Shown piece after piece: positions 1-7,302 of a stretch of 10,191 nt of DNA. Under the pieces are notes generated by a model. The model was not told where the DNA came from. It saw only the letters and a list, made by a program, of their open reading frames with translations, and made no database searches. How positions within the stretch are numbered: the first letter of the stretch is position 1; every line of letters begins with the position of its first letter. Origin of the DNA: an uncultured Xanthobacteraceae bacterium (lineage in GTDB: Bacteria; Pseudomonadota; Alphaproteobacteria; Rhizobiales; Xanthobacteraceae); contig CATPBC010000243.1 in NCBI GenBank assembly GCA_955652195.1, positions 1-10,191 on the forward strand, in the 5' to 3' direction. The translations under genes were made by a program, and so were the position numbers.

Positions 1-398
1 CGCTTGGCGTCGATCGCGACCACGATGCATTGGTCACCGAACTTTTCCGCAGCCTCTTTGACGAAGCCGCGCCGCGCCACCGCGGCGGTATTGATCGAGA
101 CCTTGTCGGCGCCGGCAGCGAGCAGCGCGCGGATATCCTCGATGGTCCGGATGCCGCCGCCCACGGTGAGCGGCATGAAGCAGGCCTCCGCGGTACGCCG
201 CACCACGTCGAGCATGATGCCGCGGTTCTCATGGCTCGCCGTGATGTCCAAAAAAGTAAGCTCGTCGGCGCCCGCCCCGTCATAGGCGACCGCCGCTGCA
301 ACCGGATCGCCGGCATCGCGCAGGTTGACGAAATTGACGCCCTTGACCACCCGGCCATCTTTGACGTCGAGGCAGGGAATGACGCGGACCTTGAACAT
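1..398 (-). CDS. hisF: Imidazole glycerol phosphate synthase, cyclase subunit HisF (partial, C-terminus off the left edge)
   Basis: HisF is the cyclase half of IGP synthase. It uses ammonia channelled from HisH to turn PRFAR into imidazole glycerol phosphate (histidine) and AICAR (returned to purine synthesis); it is cytoplasmic. The first 132 codons are present, about half of a normal 250–260 residue protein. The N-terminus reads [20 protein letters not shown], the standard HisF start, with catalytic Asp11 in CLDV. The second catalytic Asp (Asp130, in VVAIDAK) lies just before the window edge. The phosphate-binding TVGGGIR motif (about residues 78–84) and the SINTAAV strand (101–107) mark the (βα)8 barrel. 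The ATG directly follows the hisA TGA with no base between, so it is probably translated by coupling to hisA. The truncation is only the window boundary. Confidence 0.97.
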   Translation of the reverse strand, partial: MFKVRVIPCLDVKDGRVVKGVNFVNLRDAGDPVAAAVAYDGAGADELTFLDITASHENRGIMLDVVRRTAEACFMPLTVGGGIRTIEDIRALLAAGADKVSINTAAVARRGFVKEAAEKFGDQCIVVAIDAK

Positions 399-1139
399 TC
401 AGGCCGTCGCCTGCGCCTCGCGCAGGAGCGCGAGCGCTGCCGCGGCATCGAGCCGGCCGTCGTAAAGCGCGCGGCCGACGATCGCACCTTCGAGCTTTTG
501 CGCGCGTGGTTGAGTTAGCGCCTGCACATCGGCCAGCGAGGCCAAGCCACCCGAGGCGATCACCGGGATTGAGATCTTATCGGCCAGCGCGATAGTCGCA
601 TCGAGATTGAGGCCTTCCAGCATGCCGTCGCGATTGACATCGGTATAGACGATAGCCGCGACGCCGGCATCTTCAAACCGGCGCGCTACATCGAGCGCCG
701 ACAGCATCGATGTCTTCGACCAGCCTTCGACGGCAACTTTTCCGTCGCGCGCGTCGAGCCCCACCGCGATACGGTCGGGATAGGCGCGCGCGGCGTCTTT
801 GACGAGCCCGGGATCGCGCACCGCCGCAGTGCCGATGATCACGCGCGCAATCCCTTTGCCGAGCCAAACGTCGATCGTCGCGCGGTCGCGAATGCCGCCG
901 CCGAGCTGCGCGGGGATTTTCAGCGCGGCGAGAATGCGCTCGACCGCCGTTGCATTGACCGGTTTGCCGGCAAAGGCGCCGTCGAGATCAACCAGGTGAA
1001 GATAAGTGAAGCCTTGCTGCGCGAAGGCGCCCGCCTGCGCCGCCGGATCGCGGCTGAAAACAGTCGCACGCGCCATATCCCCTTGCTGCAGGCGCACGGC
1101 CTCGCCGTTCTTGAGGTCGATGGCGGGAAACAGGATCAC
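399..1139 (-). CDS. hisA: ProFAR isomerase HisA
   Basis: HisA, 1-(5-phosphoribosyl)-5-[(5-phosphoribosylamino)methylideneamino]imidazole-4-carboxamide isomerase (EC 5.3.1.16), performs the Amadori rearrangement that gives PRFAR, the substrate of HisF–HisH. I start it at GTG 1139, giving 246 residues. This yields the canonical beginning [17 protein letters not shown] and a four-base GTGA overlap with the hisH stop. A GTG three codons upstream (1148) is also open but would add three atypical residues. Visible marks are Asp8 (FPAID) and Asp129 (VGLDARDG), at the positions of the catalytic pair, the half-barrel phosphate-binding loops QLGGGIRD (about 78–85) and IASGGLAS (about 195–202), and VDLDGAFAG (51–59). 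The stop codon abuts the hisF start. Function is secure; the exact start codon is less so. Confidence 0.96.
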   Translation of the reverse strand: MILFPAIDLKNGEAVRLQQGDMARATVFSRDPAAQAGAFAQQGFTYLHLVDLDGAFAGKPVNATAVERILAALKIPAQLGGGIRDRATIDVWLGKGIARVIIGTAAVRDPGLVKDAARAYPDRIAVGLDARDGKVAVEGWSKTSMLSALDVARRFEDAGVAAIVYTDVNRDGMLEGLNLDATIALADKISIPVIASGGLASLADVQALTQPRAQKLEGAIVGRALYDGRLDAAAALALLREAQATA

Positions 1140-1786
1140 GGCTTCCACTTCAAAAAATTGGCGATCAGCGCCAGCCCGAGCTTTTGGCTCTTCTCGGGAT
1201 GAAATTGCGTGCCGACGATATTTTCGCGTCCGATAATCGCGGTGATCGGCCCGCCATAATCGGCGTCGGCGATCAAATCCTGCGGCTGCGCCGGATTGAG
1301 CGCGAACGAGTGCACGAAATAGGCGTGCAGTCCCTGCGGCCCGAGCGGCAATCCCTCGACCAGCGGATGCGGGCGCAGCACGTTAAGCGTATTCCATCCC
1401 ATGTGGGGGATTTTTAATTTGGCGTCGCGCGGCGTGATCCGATCGACCTCGCCGGCGATCCAGCCGAGGCCTTCGACCACTTCGTATTCGCGCCCACGCT
1501 CGGCAAGGAGCTGCATGCCGACGCAAATGCCGAAAAACGGGCGCCCGTTGCCGCGCACTGCTCGTTCAAGCGCTTCAGCCATACCGGACACCGCGCCGAG
1601 GCCCCGGCGACAATCGGCAAAAGCGCCGACGCCCGGCAGAACGACACGATCGGCGCGCGACACCATATCCGGATCGCGCGTCACCACGATCGGCTGATCC
1701 AGTCCGGCCTCATGGGCCGCCCGCTCGAAGGCTTTCGCCGCCGAATGCAAATTGCCCGAGCCGTAATCGATAATGGCAACGCTCAC
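1136..1786 (-). CDS. hisH: Imidazole glycerol phosphate synthase, glutaminase subunit HisH
   Basis: HisH is the class I glutamine amidotransferase subunit of IGP synthase. It hydrolyses glutamine and passes ammonia through the HisF barrel. The 216-residue product has the usual length. The nucleophile Cys88 sits in [11 protein letters not shown], and the other triad members, His196 and Glu198, are in GTQFHPEKS. The oxyanion-region loop LPGVGAF (50–56) and the N-terminal IIDYGSGNL (5–13) are typical of HisH. The start is GTG at 1786, overlapping the stop of the DUF2628 gene in a GTGA tetranucleotide. The 3' end overlaps hisA in the same way, so hisH is coupled on both sides. With HisF two genes downstream, the complete IGP synthase is encoded here. 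Confidence 0.97.
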   Translation of the reverse strand: MSVAIIDYGSGNLHSAAKAFERAAHEAGLDQPIVVTRDPDMVSRADRVVLPGVGAFADCRRGLGAVSGMAEALERAVRGNGRPFFGICVGMQLLAERGREYEVVEGLGWIAGEVDRITPRDAKLKIPHMGWNTLNVLRPHPLVEGLPLGPQGLHAYFVHSFALNPAQPQDLIADADYGGPITAIIGRENIVGTQFHPEKSQKLGLALIANFLKWKP

Positions 1787-2286
1787 CGATGCGCTCCCGG
1801 TTCGGGAAACAGCCCGATCACGCCGCTTTGCTCGGCAGGCGGCGCGGGCGGCGCTGCTGGAGCAGATCTAGGAGAGGTAGATGCGGCGCGGCCGGCGGGG
1901 TTCTGTCGTATCCAGGCGTCGAAAAAGCGCCGCTCTGCATCTTCGAGATCGTCGCCGGTGACCACGCCGACATTTCGCCAGTTCCGTCGGGCGAGCTTGA
2001 AACGCCGCAACGTGCCCGCCTCAAGCCCGACGAGAAGGGAGATCAAGAGGCCAACGATCACAATTGTGAAGACGGAAGCGCCGAGCCCACGCAGCGCAAC
2101 GTCCAACGCCGCCGAAATCAGTAGATAAATCGCAAGCGTCAGCCACAGCCGATGCCTCAGCATCCACAATGGGGTAAGCAGAAAAGCCCACCAGGAAAAG
2201 CCGTCGCGCACGAAGACTAATCGATAGGGATCGCCTGCCGCATCCGCAGCGCCAAGCGGCGGTTGATGGACGGTATAGACAGACAT
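1783..2286 (-). CDS. DUF2628 family membrane protein inside the his operon
   Basis: This 167-residue membrane protein has no assigned function. The segment [20 protein letters not shown] (25–44) is typical of DUF2628 proteins. It is followed by two strong hydrophobic spans at about 46–66 and 71–90, a basic stretch (about 94–104, [11 protein letters not shown]) and a [15 protein letters not shown] segment (111–125). The last 40 residues are Pro/Ala-rich and look disordered. From memory, Rhizobiales commonly carry a DUF2628 gene between hisB and hisH. It is 81 nt downstream of hisB, with only a weak AAAGA-like ribosome site, and it overlaps hisH by GTGA, so it is almost certainly in the operon. 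A direct role in histidine synthesis is not implied by its sequence; coexpression is the only link visible here. Confidence 0.9.
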   Translation of the reverse strand: MSVYTVHQPPLGAADAAGDPYRLVFVRDGFSWWAFLLTPLWMLRHRLWLTLAIYLLISAALDVALRGLGASVFTIVIVGLLISLLVGLEAGTLRRFKLARRNWRNVGVVTGDDLEDAERRFFDAWIRQNPAGRAASTSPRSAPAAPPAPPAEQSGVIGLFPEPGAHR

Positions 2287-2367
2287 TTGACCGATCTTTC
2301 AGCAGCTCTTGCTGCACTATCCTTGGAAACTCTCGCCTCTGGAAACTCTGGTTTTCTGGACCAGCGT

Positions 2368-2961
2368 TTAGTTGCCGAGCCTGCCCTTGGTGGACGGCAC
2401 CTCGTCCGCTGCGCGCGGGTCGACGGCAACGGCGGCGCGCAATGCGCGGGCCAGACCTTTGAAACAGGATTCGGCAATGTGGTGGTCATTGCCACCGTAG
2501 AGCGTGGCGACATGCAGCGTCACGCCGGCGTTCGTTGCGAAGGCGCGAAACCATTCTTCGACCAGCTCGGTATCGAACGGCCCCACTTTGGCGCGACCGA
2601 ATTCGACCTTGAACACCAGGAACGGCCGGCCGGAAATGTCGATCACAACGCGCGTGAGCGCCTCGTCCATCGGCACGTGCACGTCGGCGTAGCGTGAGAT
2701 GCCTTTCATATCGCCGAGCGCCTGCTTTAGCGCCTGGCCGAGCGCGATGCCGACGTCCTCGGTCGTGTGGTGGTGATCGATGTGCAGATCGCCCTTGGCT
2801 TTGACGTGGACATCGATGCGCGAATGCCGAGCCAGCAAATCGAGCATGTGATCGAGAAATCCGATTCCGGTCGCAATCGACGATGCGCCGGTGCCGTCGA
2901 GATCGATGGCAACCTCGACGTCGGTTTCCTTGGTTTTGCGCGCGACCGCGCCCTTGCGCAT
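2368..2961 (-). CDS. hisB: Imidazoleglycerol-phosphate dehydratase HisB (monofunctional)
   Basis: HisB dehydrates IGP to imidazole acetol-phosphate (EC 4.2.1.19), using a di-manganese centre, and assembles as a large oligomer in the cytoplasm. The 197-residue product is the size of the stand-alone dehydratase. It lacks the N-terminal histidinol-phosphatase domain found in the enterobacterial fusion. The two metal-binding signatures are intact: DHHHTTED (62–69) and [11 protein letters not shown] (158–168). FLDHML (35–40) supplies a further conserved histidine. The ATG start at 2961 has a good GGAGAG ribosome-binding site four to five bases upstream. It is the first gene of the leftward his operon and is divergent from hslV. 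Confidence 0.97.
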   Translation of the reverse strand: MRKGAVARKTKETDVEVAIDLDGTGASSIATGIGFLDHMLDLLARHSRIDVHVKAKGDLHIDHHHTTEDVGIALGQALKQALGDMKGISRYADVHVPMDEALTRVVIDISGRPFLVFKVEFGRAKVGPFDTELVEEWFRAFATNAGVTLHVATLYGGNDHHIAESCFKGLARALRAAVAVDPRAADEVPSTKGRLGN

Positions 2962-2965
2962 TTTG

Positions 2966-2971
2966 CTCTCC
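2966..2971 (-). promoter_or_regulatory. Shine-Dalgarno site of hisB
   Basis: The minus strand reads GGAGAG and then four bases (CAAA) before the hisB ATG. It is the strongest ribosome-binding site in the his operon and supports start 2961. Confidence 0.75.
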
Positions 2972-3024
2972 AGGTCGCTAATTCGGCCTCGATTGCGGGC
3001 CTTTTATCAGGGCCGCTGCCTACT

Positions 3025-3057
3025 CGCCAATGGCGACATCGCGCATTTGCATTGGCG
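3025..3057. repeat. Perfect 8-bp inverted repeat in the hisB–hslV divergent region
   Basis: The arms CGCCAATG (3025–3032) and CATTGGCG (3050–3057) are exact reverse complements separated by 17 nt. The centre-to-centre spacing of about 25 bp suits a dimeric regulator or a looped hairpin. It lies 64 nt upstream of the hisB start. A weak leftward promoter candidate, a TTGACC −35 on the minus strand at 3065–3060 with a poor −10 near 3041–3036, would place the dyad over the −10. The repeat is seen directly; its role as an operator is inference. Confidence 0.45.
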
Positions 3058-3067
3058 GCGGTCAACT

Positions 3068-3085
3068 CTTAAATCATGCTTTAAG
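3068..3085. repeat. Perfect 6-bp inverted repeat CTTAAA-N6-TTTAAG upstream of hslV
   Basis: The arms are CTTAAA (3068–3073) and TTTAAG (3080–3085), separated by TCATGC. This is an AT-rich island in otherwise GC-rich DNA, 52 nt before the hslV start. No T-run follows, so it is not an intrinsic terminator. It could be a protein-binding site or part of a promoter. I could not identify a convincing heat-shock (RpoH-type) promoter for hslVU in this interval. Confidence 0.35.
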
Positions 3086-3136
3086 TAATGGCTTTCCAGT
3101 CCAGGCCGTCGAACCCGGTTTATCCTTTATCCAGCT

Positions 3137-3712
3137 ATGTCATCGTCAGAAACGGGCCAAGCCGGCCCATGGCACGGCAGCACATGGCACGGCACGACTA
3201 TCCTGACGGTCCGTAAGGACGGGGTGGTCGCGATCGGCGGCGACGGGCAGGTCTCCGTCGGGCAGACCATTATCAAGGCCAACGCCAAGAAGGTGCGCCG
3301 GCTTGGCGGTGGCGCCGTGATCGGCGGTTTTGCCGGCGCCACTGCCGATGCCTTCACTTTATTCGAGAGGTTCGAATCCAAGCTCGAGCAGTATCCCGGT
3401 CAACTGACGCGCGCCGCGGTCGAGCTTGCCAAGGACTGGCGCACCGATCGTTTTCTGCGACGGCTCGAAGCGATGATGATCGTCGCCGATAAGGACGTGT
3501 CGCTGGTCCTCACTGGCACCGGCGATGTACTCGAGCCGGAGGCCGGCGTGGTGGGAATCGGCTCTGGCGGCAATTACGCACTTGCCGCAGCGCGTGCTTT
3601 GCTGGATGGACCGCTTGATGCGGAGGCGATCGTGCGCCGTGCGCTCGACATCGCCGCGGAAATTTGCGTTTACACCAACCGCAATGTGACCGTAGAGACG
3701 TTGAAGGCGTGA
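3137..3712 (+). CDS. hslV: ATP-dependent protease HslVU, peptidase subunit HslV
   Basis: HslV (ClpQ) is the threonine peptidase of the HslVU protease. Two stacked hexamers form its chamber, and HslU unfolds and feeds in substrates such as misfolded proteins. The family normally matures to a free N-terminal Thr beginning TTI. Here that sequence starts at Thr20 (codon 3194–3196), so the ORF encodes a 19-residue propeptide and a mature protein of about 172 residues. The core [19 protein letters not shown] and the [17 protein letters not shown] segment are standard. The ATG at 3137 is forced: no ATG, GTG or TTG lies between it and the in-frame stop at 3086–3088, nor between it and Thr20. No purine-rich ribosome site precedes it, which is unusual. 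The propeptide contains a duplicated WHG-S/T-T unit. The stop overlaps the hslU GTG. Confidence 0.97.
   Translation: MSSSETGQAGPWHGSTWHGTTILTVRKDGVVAIGGDGQVSVGQTIIKANAKKVRRLGGGAVIGGFAGATADAFTLFERFESKLEQYPGQLTRAAVELAKDWRTDRFLRRLEAMMIVADKDVSLVLTGTGDVLEPEAGVVGIGSGGNYALAAARALLDGPLDAEAIVRRALDIAAEICVYTNRNVTVETLKA
3170..3199 (+). repeat. Tandem 15-nt duplication in the HslV propeptide ([10 protein letters not shown])
   Basis: Two adjacent 15-nt units begin with the identical ten bases TGGCACGGCA (3170–3179 and 3185–3194). They encode W-H-G-S-T and W-H-G-T-T. The second unit ends in the two threonines that begin the mature enzyme. Homologues I recall from Bradyrhizobium carry a single WHGTT. The pattern is that of an in-frame tandem duplication. 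Confidence 0.8.
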
Positions 3713-5019
3713 CCGATTTCTCACCCCGCGAAATCGTCTCCGAGCTCGACCGTTTCATTGTCGGGCAAACGGATGCCAAGCGCGCCGTCGCGATCGCGCT
3801 GCGCAATCGCTGGCGCCGCCTGCAGCTCGACGAACGGTTGCGCGAAGAAGTGTCGCCGAAGAACATTCTAATGATCGGGCCAACGGGAGTCGGTAAGACA
3901 GAAATTTCCCGCCGCCTCGCCAGGCTCGCCGGCGCGCCGTTTCTGAAGGTTGAAGCGACCAAATTCACCGAGGTCGGCTATGTCGGCCGCGATGTCGAAC
4001 AGATCGTTCGTGACCTGGTCGAGGTCGCGATTACTCTGACGCGGGAAAAAAAGCGCAAAGATGTGCAAGCGCGGGCGCAGCAAGCCGCGGAGGATCGCGT
4101 GCTCGATGCGCTGGTTGGAGCGAATGCCAGCGCTTCGACCAAAGAGGCTTTCCGCAAGAAGCTGCGGTCTGGTGAGCTAAACGACAAGGAAATCGATATC
4201 GAAGTACAGGCCGGCGGTGGCGGTGGTTTGCCGCTGTTCGATATTCCGGGCATGCCCGGCGCGCAGATGGGCGCGATCTCGATCGGCGATATTTTCGGCA
4301 AGCTTGGCGGCGGCCGGACCAAAACGCGGCGCGTTACTGTCGTAGAGTCCTACGATATTTTGATCAACGAGGAATCCGACAAGCTGCTGGACACCGACCA
4401 ATTGACGCAAGAGGCGATTAAGGTCGTCGAAAATAACGGCATCGTGTTCCTCGATGAGATCGACAAAATCTGCGCGCGCGACGGCCGTATCGGCGCCGAC
4501 GTATCGCGCGAAGGCGTGCAACGCGATCTGCTGCCCTTGATTGAAGGCACCACCGTCGCCACCAAGCACGGCTCGGTGAAGACCGACCATATCTTGTTCA
4601 TCGCCTCGGGCGCCTTCCACATTTCCAAGCCGTCCGATCTGTTGCCCGAGCTGCAGGGCCGGCTGCCGATTCGTGTCGAGCTTAAGCCGCTGACGCGCAA
4701 CGATTTGCGCCGTATCCTGACCGATCCCGAAGCCTCGCTCATCAAGCAGTACATCGCGTTGATGGCGACCGAAGGCGTCACTCTCGAATTTTCCGAGGAT
4801 GCGATCGACGCTGTAGCCGATGTCGCAGTGGCGGTTAATTCAAGCGTGGAGAATATCGGCGCGCGGCGCTTGCAGACGGTGATGGAACGCGTCCTCGACG
4901 AAGTCTCTTTCGGCGCGCCGGACCGTTCGGGCGAAACGGTCAAAATCGATGCCGCTTACGTGCACAAACACGTCGGCGACCTCGCCAAAGACGCCGATCT
5001 CAGCCGATTTATTTTGTGA
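3709..5019 (+). CDS. hslU: ATP-dependent protease HslVU, ATPase subunit HslU
   Basis: HslU (ClpY) is the AAA+ unfoldase that binds HslV, unfolds substrates and threads them into the peptidase chamber. I start it at GTG 3709, giving 436 residues beginning [20 protein letters not shown] and a GTGA overlap with the hslV stop. A longer in-frame ATG at 3664 lies within hslV and would add non-family residues. Visible features are Walker A GPTGVGKT (57–64), the substrate-gripping pore loop GYVGRD (90–95), the inserted I-domain (about 110–245, with a glycine-rich stretch at 169–173), Walker B IVFLDEID (245–252), an arginine in LQGRLP (318) and the sensor-2 segment GARRLQT (384–390). The C-terminal tail LSRFIL is the part that docks into HslV. 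All key motifs are intact, so HslVU should be active. Confidence 0.98.
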   Translation: MTDFSPREIVSELDRFIVGQTDAKRAVAIALRNRWRRLQLDERLREEVSPKNILMIGPTGVGKTEISRRLARLAGAPFLKVEATKFTEVGYVGRDVEQIVRDLVEVAITLTREKKRKDVQARAQQAAEDRVLDALVGANASASTKEAFRKKLRSGELNDKEIDIEVQAGGGGGLPLFDIPGMPGAQMGAISIGDIFGKLGGGRTKTRRVTVVESYDILINEESDKLLDTDQLTQEAIKVVENNGIVFLDEIDKICARDGRIGADVSREGVQRDLLPLIEGTTVATKHGSVKTDHILFIASGAFHISKPSDLLPELQGRLPIRVELKPLTRNDLRRILTDPEASLIKQYIALMATEGVTLEFSEDAIDAVADVAVAVNSSVENIGARRLQTVMERVLDEVSFGAPDRSGETVKIDAAYVHKHVGDLAKDADLSRFIL

Positions 5020-5053
5020 GCGGATATAGTCGCGGCGCGGAAGGCCGGTCGCT

Positions 5054-5221
5054 TTAGTTCATTGCCGAAGTCTTCGGCGCGCCCTGCTGCTCGCGATTGA
5101 TCTCGCGAATCGTCGCCATCCATTTTTCGACTTCGGCGAGCATGCGCAGATCGGAAGCACCGCTGCGGGTCGAACTGGAAACGGGCGCGGCATTGGTCTT
5201 CGCGGCGAGGCTGTCGGACAT
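5054..5221 (-). CDS. Small hypothetical protein (55 aa), downstream of smr and convergent with hslU
   Basis: I do not recognise a family. The ORF runs ATG to TAA for 55 residues, beginning MSDSLAAKTNAAPVSSSTRS and ending in QQGAPKTSAMN. The N-terminal 25 residues are Ser/Ala/Thr-rich and probably unstructured. Residues 26–46 (LRMLAEVEKWMATIREINRE) look like one amphipathic helix, with no signal peptide or membrane span. In favour of a real gene, a GGAAGAG ribosome site (5228–5234) lies seven bases upstream of the ATG at good spacing, and the ORF fills the space between hslU (35 nt away, tail to tail) and smr. It is on the same strand as the Tim44–mltA–smr operon, 129 nt downstream of smr, so it may be its last gene or have its own promoter near the 5310–5323 palindrome. 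Confidence 0.6.
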   Translation of the reverse strand: MSDSLAAKTNAAPVSSSTRSGASDLRMLAEVEKWMATIREINREQQGAPKTSAMN

Positions 5222-5309
5222 TTTTTACTCTTCCAAATCGTAATTTCGATCGTCGCGGAGTTTCGCCGACGAATTTGACCAATTCGTGCGTTTTCTCGGG
5301 CTTTCTCGA

Positions 5310-5323
5310 TGTTAACGTTAACA
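5310..5323. repeat. 14-bp perfect palindrome TGTTAACGTTAACA
   Basis: The sequence is identical on both strands and contains two overlapping-frame GTTAAC hexamers. It stands in an AT-richer patch of the 129-nt gap between the smr stop (27 nt away) and the small-gene start (88 nt away). No T-run follows on either strand, so it is not an intrinsic terminator. The TTAA-N2-TTAA spacing does not fit the CtrA consensus (TTAA-N7-TTAA). A dimeric repressor site is the simplest reading, but the regulator is unknown. Confidence 0.55.
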
Positions 5324-5350
5324 AGAGTAAATGAACCCGCCATCCGCCGG

Positions 5351-5884
5351 CTAGCGCGCGCCGCGGCGCAGCCGCAGGTAAAGCGCGCCTTCGCCGCCAT
5401 GGCTGGCATGCGCCTGTTCGAAACTGACGACAAAGCGGCGGAACTCCGGCAGCGACAGCCATAATGGGACTTGCCGCCGTAGTACGCCGCGTTCGCTCGC
5501 TGCCGCCGCGGCACCGCCGAGTCCTTTGCCGGTGACGACCAGCGCCAGTTTCGCGTCGTTCGCTTGGGCCTGCTGCAAAAAATGCAGAAGCGCAGCATGC
5601 GCTTGTTTCTGCGTCATGCCATGTAAATCAAGCCGGGCATCGATCGCCGTCTGTCCGCGCGCCACGCGTTGCCGCAAGCGGCGATCGAACTGGCCGAGGG
5701 AAGGAGGCCGTTTTGGCTTCGCAGGTTCATCCCGGGAAGGCGTGCATGACGTCTCTGCTTCGGGAGCCTCCTGAGACGATATGCCAGGCTCGCCGCCGGA
5801 CTCATCTCGCCGCAACGGCGTGACCGCGCGCGCAAATCCCTTCCACAGCGCCCGGTCTTCATCGCTCAAGCGGCGCCGGCTCAT
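5351..5884 (-). CDS. Smr-domain protein (Smr/MutS2 C-terminal family)
   Basis: This 177-residue stand-alone Smr protein belongs to a family whose members bind or cleave nucleic acid. Its substrate in alphaproteobacteria is not something the sequence reveals. The Smr domain spans about residues 82–175, with the diagnostic LDLHGMTQKQA (85–95), the glycine-rich VVTGKGLGG (116–124) and the C-terminal SHGGEGALYLRLRR (161–174). Residues 1–30 contain a conserved-looking RRRLSDEDRALWKGFARAV helix, and about 31–62 are a low-complexity Glu/Ser/Pro linker. The ATG overlaps the mltA stop as ATGA, making smr the last tightly coupled gene of the Tim44–mltA–smr set. It may be soluble, as I see no signal peptide or membrane segment. 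Confidence 0.93.
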   Translation of the reverse strand: MSRRRLSDEDRALWKGFARAVTPLRRDESGGEPGISSQEAPEAETSCTPSRDEPAKPKRPPSLGQFDRRLRQRVARGQTAIDARLDLHGMTQKQAHAALLHFLQQAQANDAKLALVVTGKGLGGAAAAASERGVLRRQVPLWLSLPEFRRFVVSFEQAHASHGGEGALYLRLRRGAR

Positions 5885-7302
5885 CGGCGACGGCGCGCTG
5901 TGGGCTTGGCCGCGGCCGCTGCGGCCGCCGAGCCCCGGCTGGGCGCGATCTCCGGCTTGGCCTCAGGCAGCGGCACGTTATCGGTTACGGAATCCGGCGC
6001 GGTCGGATCGGCCATGCTCTCGAAATTGAAACTGAATAGGCCAGGCCGTGTCGGCGGCAGCGGCACGTCGTTGCCTGCCGCTACCGGATCGAGTTCGCGC
6101 GGCAGAAGCATCACGAAGACGCCCGTATTTTTGATGCGGCCGGCGATTCGCGCCGCCTCGTCACCGGCGCCGAAATAGATATCTGCACGCGCCGGACCGA
6201 CGATCGCCGAACCGGTATCCTGCGCAATCATCAGGCGGTCGAATTTGGTGCCCGCTTTCTGGTTTGCAATCGGCAGCTCGGCCTGGATGAAAAACGGTGT
6301 GCCATAGGCGTGCAGCGCGCGATCGATCGCAATCGAACGACCCGGCATCAGCCGCACCCCTTGGCCGCCAACGGCCTCATCCTCGGTGGCAAGATCGGTA
6401 ATCCGGAAAAAGACATAGGATTTATTTTGTCGGCGTATCTCTTTCGCCTGCTCCGGATTGGCTTCCATCCAATCGCGGATGCTTTGCATCGAGACCTGAT
6501 CTCTGGTCATGAGTTTTTGTTCGGCGAGAACGCGGCCAACCGGCGTATAGGGCCAGCCGTTATGCGAATCGTAATTGACGCGAAGGATGGTTCCATCCTC
6601 AAGCTTGACGCGAGCGGAGCCCTGAATCTGCGCAAACAGAACATCGACCTGGTCGCGCAGATAACAGATTTCCAGATGCCAGCCATCGAGCGCGCCGTCC
6701 TCGATCTGGCCCCGATCGTAATAGGGCACGATCTTGCGGCGGCCAACGCGCCGGCCGACGAAGACGCCCTTACTGGGAAAAGCTTCGCCGAGCTTGCGCC
6801 TGCCGGCGGGAACGAGGTTGGGCGGGCGGCGAAAGAGCGGCGCCGTGAACTCTCCGGTCGGCACGCGTGAGCCGGCAATGATCGGTTCGTAATAGCCGGT
6901 GAGAAAGCCGTCGGTGTCGCCGAGCTTGTTGATCCGGACTGGGCGAAAATGATCTTCGAAGAATTTCTTGGCGCCCTCCTGGTCGAGCGGAATAGCCTGC
7001 CGCGCGGCTTCGCAAATATCCCTAAGAGCAGCCGGAATAGCCGTCAGTTCCCGAGCCTGGCGATGCCTGTTCTGCAGCGTGCGGCAGCTTCCGAGAAATG
7101 CGGCAAAGGCGGCTGCATGATCGTCGCTGGTCCAGCCGTCGAGGTCCGCCCACTCGACCGGTTCATACTGGGTATCCGGAAGGACGATTGGCCCGCTACC
7201 CTCGCCCAAAGCGGCGAGCGGCAATGCTGTTAGAGCGACCAATATGACGAGCAGGCGAAGCCCTGCACGGCGCGCCGCAACCGGCCTCATTGCGAGCTTC
7301 AT
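5881..7302 (-). CDS. mltA: Membrane-bound lytic murein transglycosylase A (MltA)
   Basis: MltA cleaves the β-1,4 bond between MurNAc and GlcNAc in peptidoglycan, forming 1,6-anhydro-MurNAc, and takes part in wall turnover. I start it at ATG 7302, giving 473 residues and an ATGA overlap with the Tim44-like gene. An in-frame start 23 codons upstream lies inside that gene. A signal peptide covers about residues 1–33 (basic start, hydrophobic core LRLLVILVALTALPLAALG). No lipobox cysteine is visible, unlike E. coli MltA, which is a lipoprotein. The MltA domain carries GFLTGYYEPII (132–142) and DSHNGWPYTPVGR (245–257). The 3D domain has AQDTGSAIVGPARADIYFG, with Asp374 in ADIYF at the position of the catalytic aspartate. 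The tail contains two [D/N]VPLPxx[R/K]P motifs and ends in a run of alanines and four arginines. Confidence 0.95.
   Translation of the reverse strand: MKLAMRPVAARRAGLRLLVILVALTALPLAALGEGSGPIVLPDTQYEPVEWADLDGWTSDDHAAAFAAFLGSCRTLQNRHRQARELTAIPAALRDICEAARQAIPLDQEGAKKFFEDHFRPVRINKLGDTDGFLTGYYEPIIAGSRVPTGEFTAPLFRRPPNLVPAGRRKLGEAFPSKGVFVGRRVGRRKIVPYYDRGQIEDGALDGWHLEICYLRDQVDVLFAQIQGSARVKLEDGTILRVNYDSHNGWPYTPVGRVLAEQKLMTRDQVSMQSIRDWMEANPEQAKEIRRQNKSYVFFRITDLATEDEAVGGQGVRLMPGRSIAIDRALHAYGTPFFIQAELPIANQKAGTKFDRLMIAQDTGSAIVGPARADIYFGAGDEAARIAGRIKNTGVFVMLLPRELDPVAAGNDVPLPPTRPGLFSFNFESMADPTAPDSVTDNVPLPEAKPEIAPSRGSAAAAAAAKPTARRRR

Noticed and set aside
2302..2315. GCAGC-TCTT-GCTGC hairpin upstream of the DUF2628 gene as an attenuator
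   Set aside because: Its arms are only five base pairs and it lacks a leader peptide or T-run. It is too weak to call.
2325..2349. Direct repeat GGAAACTCT (2325–2333 and 2341–2349) between hisB and the DUF2628 gene
   Set aside because: It is only nine bases repeated once in an 81-nt spacer, with no further structure to suggest function.
2263..2697. 144-codon plus-strand frame across the hisB/DUF2628 junction
   Set aside because: It is antisense to two genes with clear family motifs and has no independent support.
5064..5078. GCCGAA-GTC-TTCGGC hairpin as a terminator for hslU or the small gene
   Set aside because: No T-run follows on either strand, and it lies within the last codons of the 55-aa gene. 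It may be incidental.
6310..6870. 186-codon open frame on the plus strand, antisense to mltA
   Set aside because: It lies wholly within a confidently identified gene, has no ribosome site and no family features. Long antisense frames are expected opposite GC-rich coding sequence.
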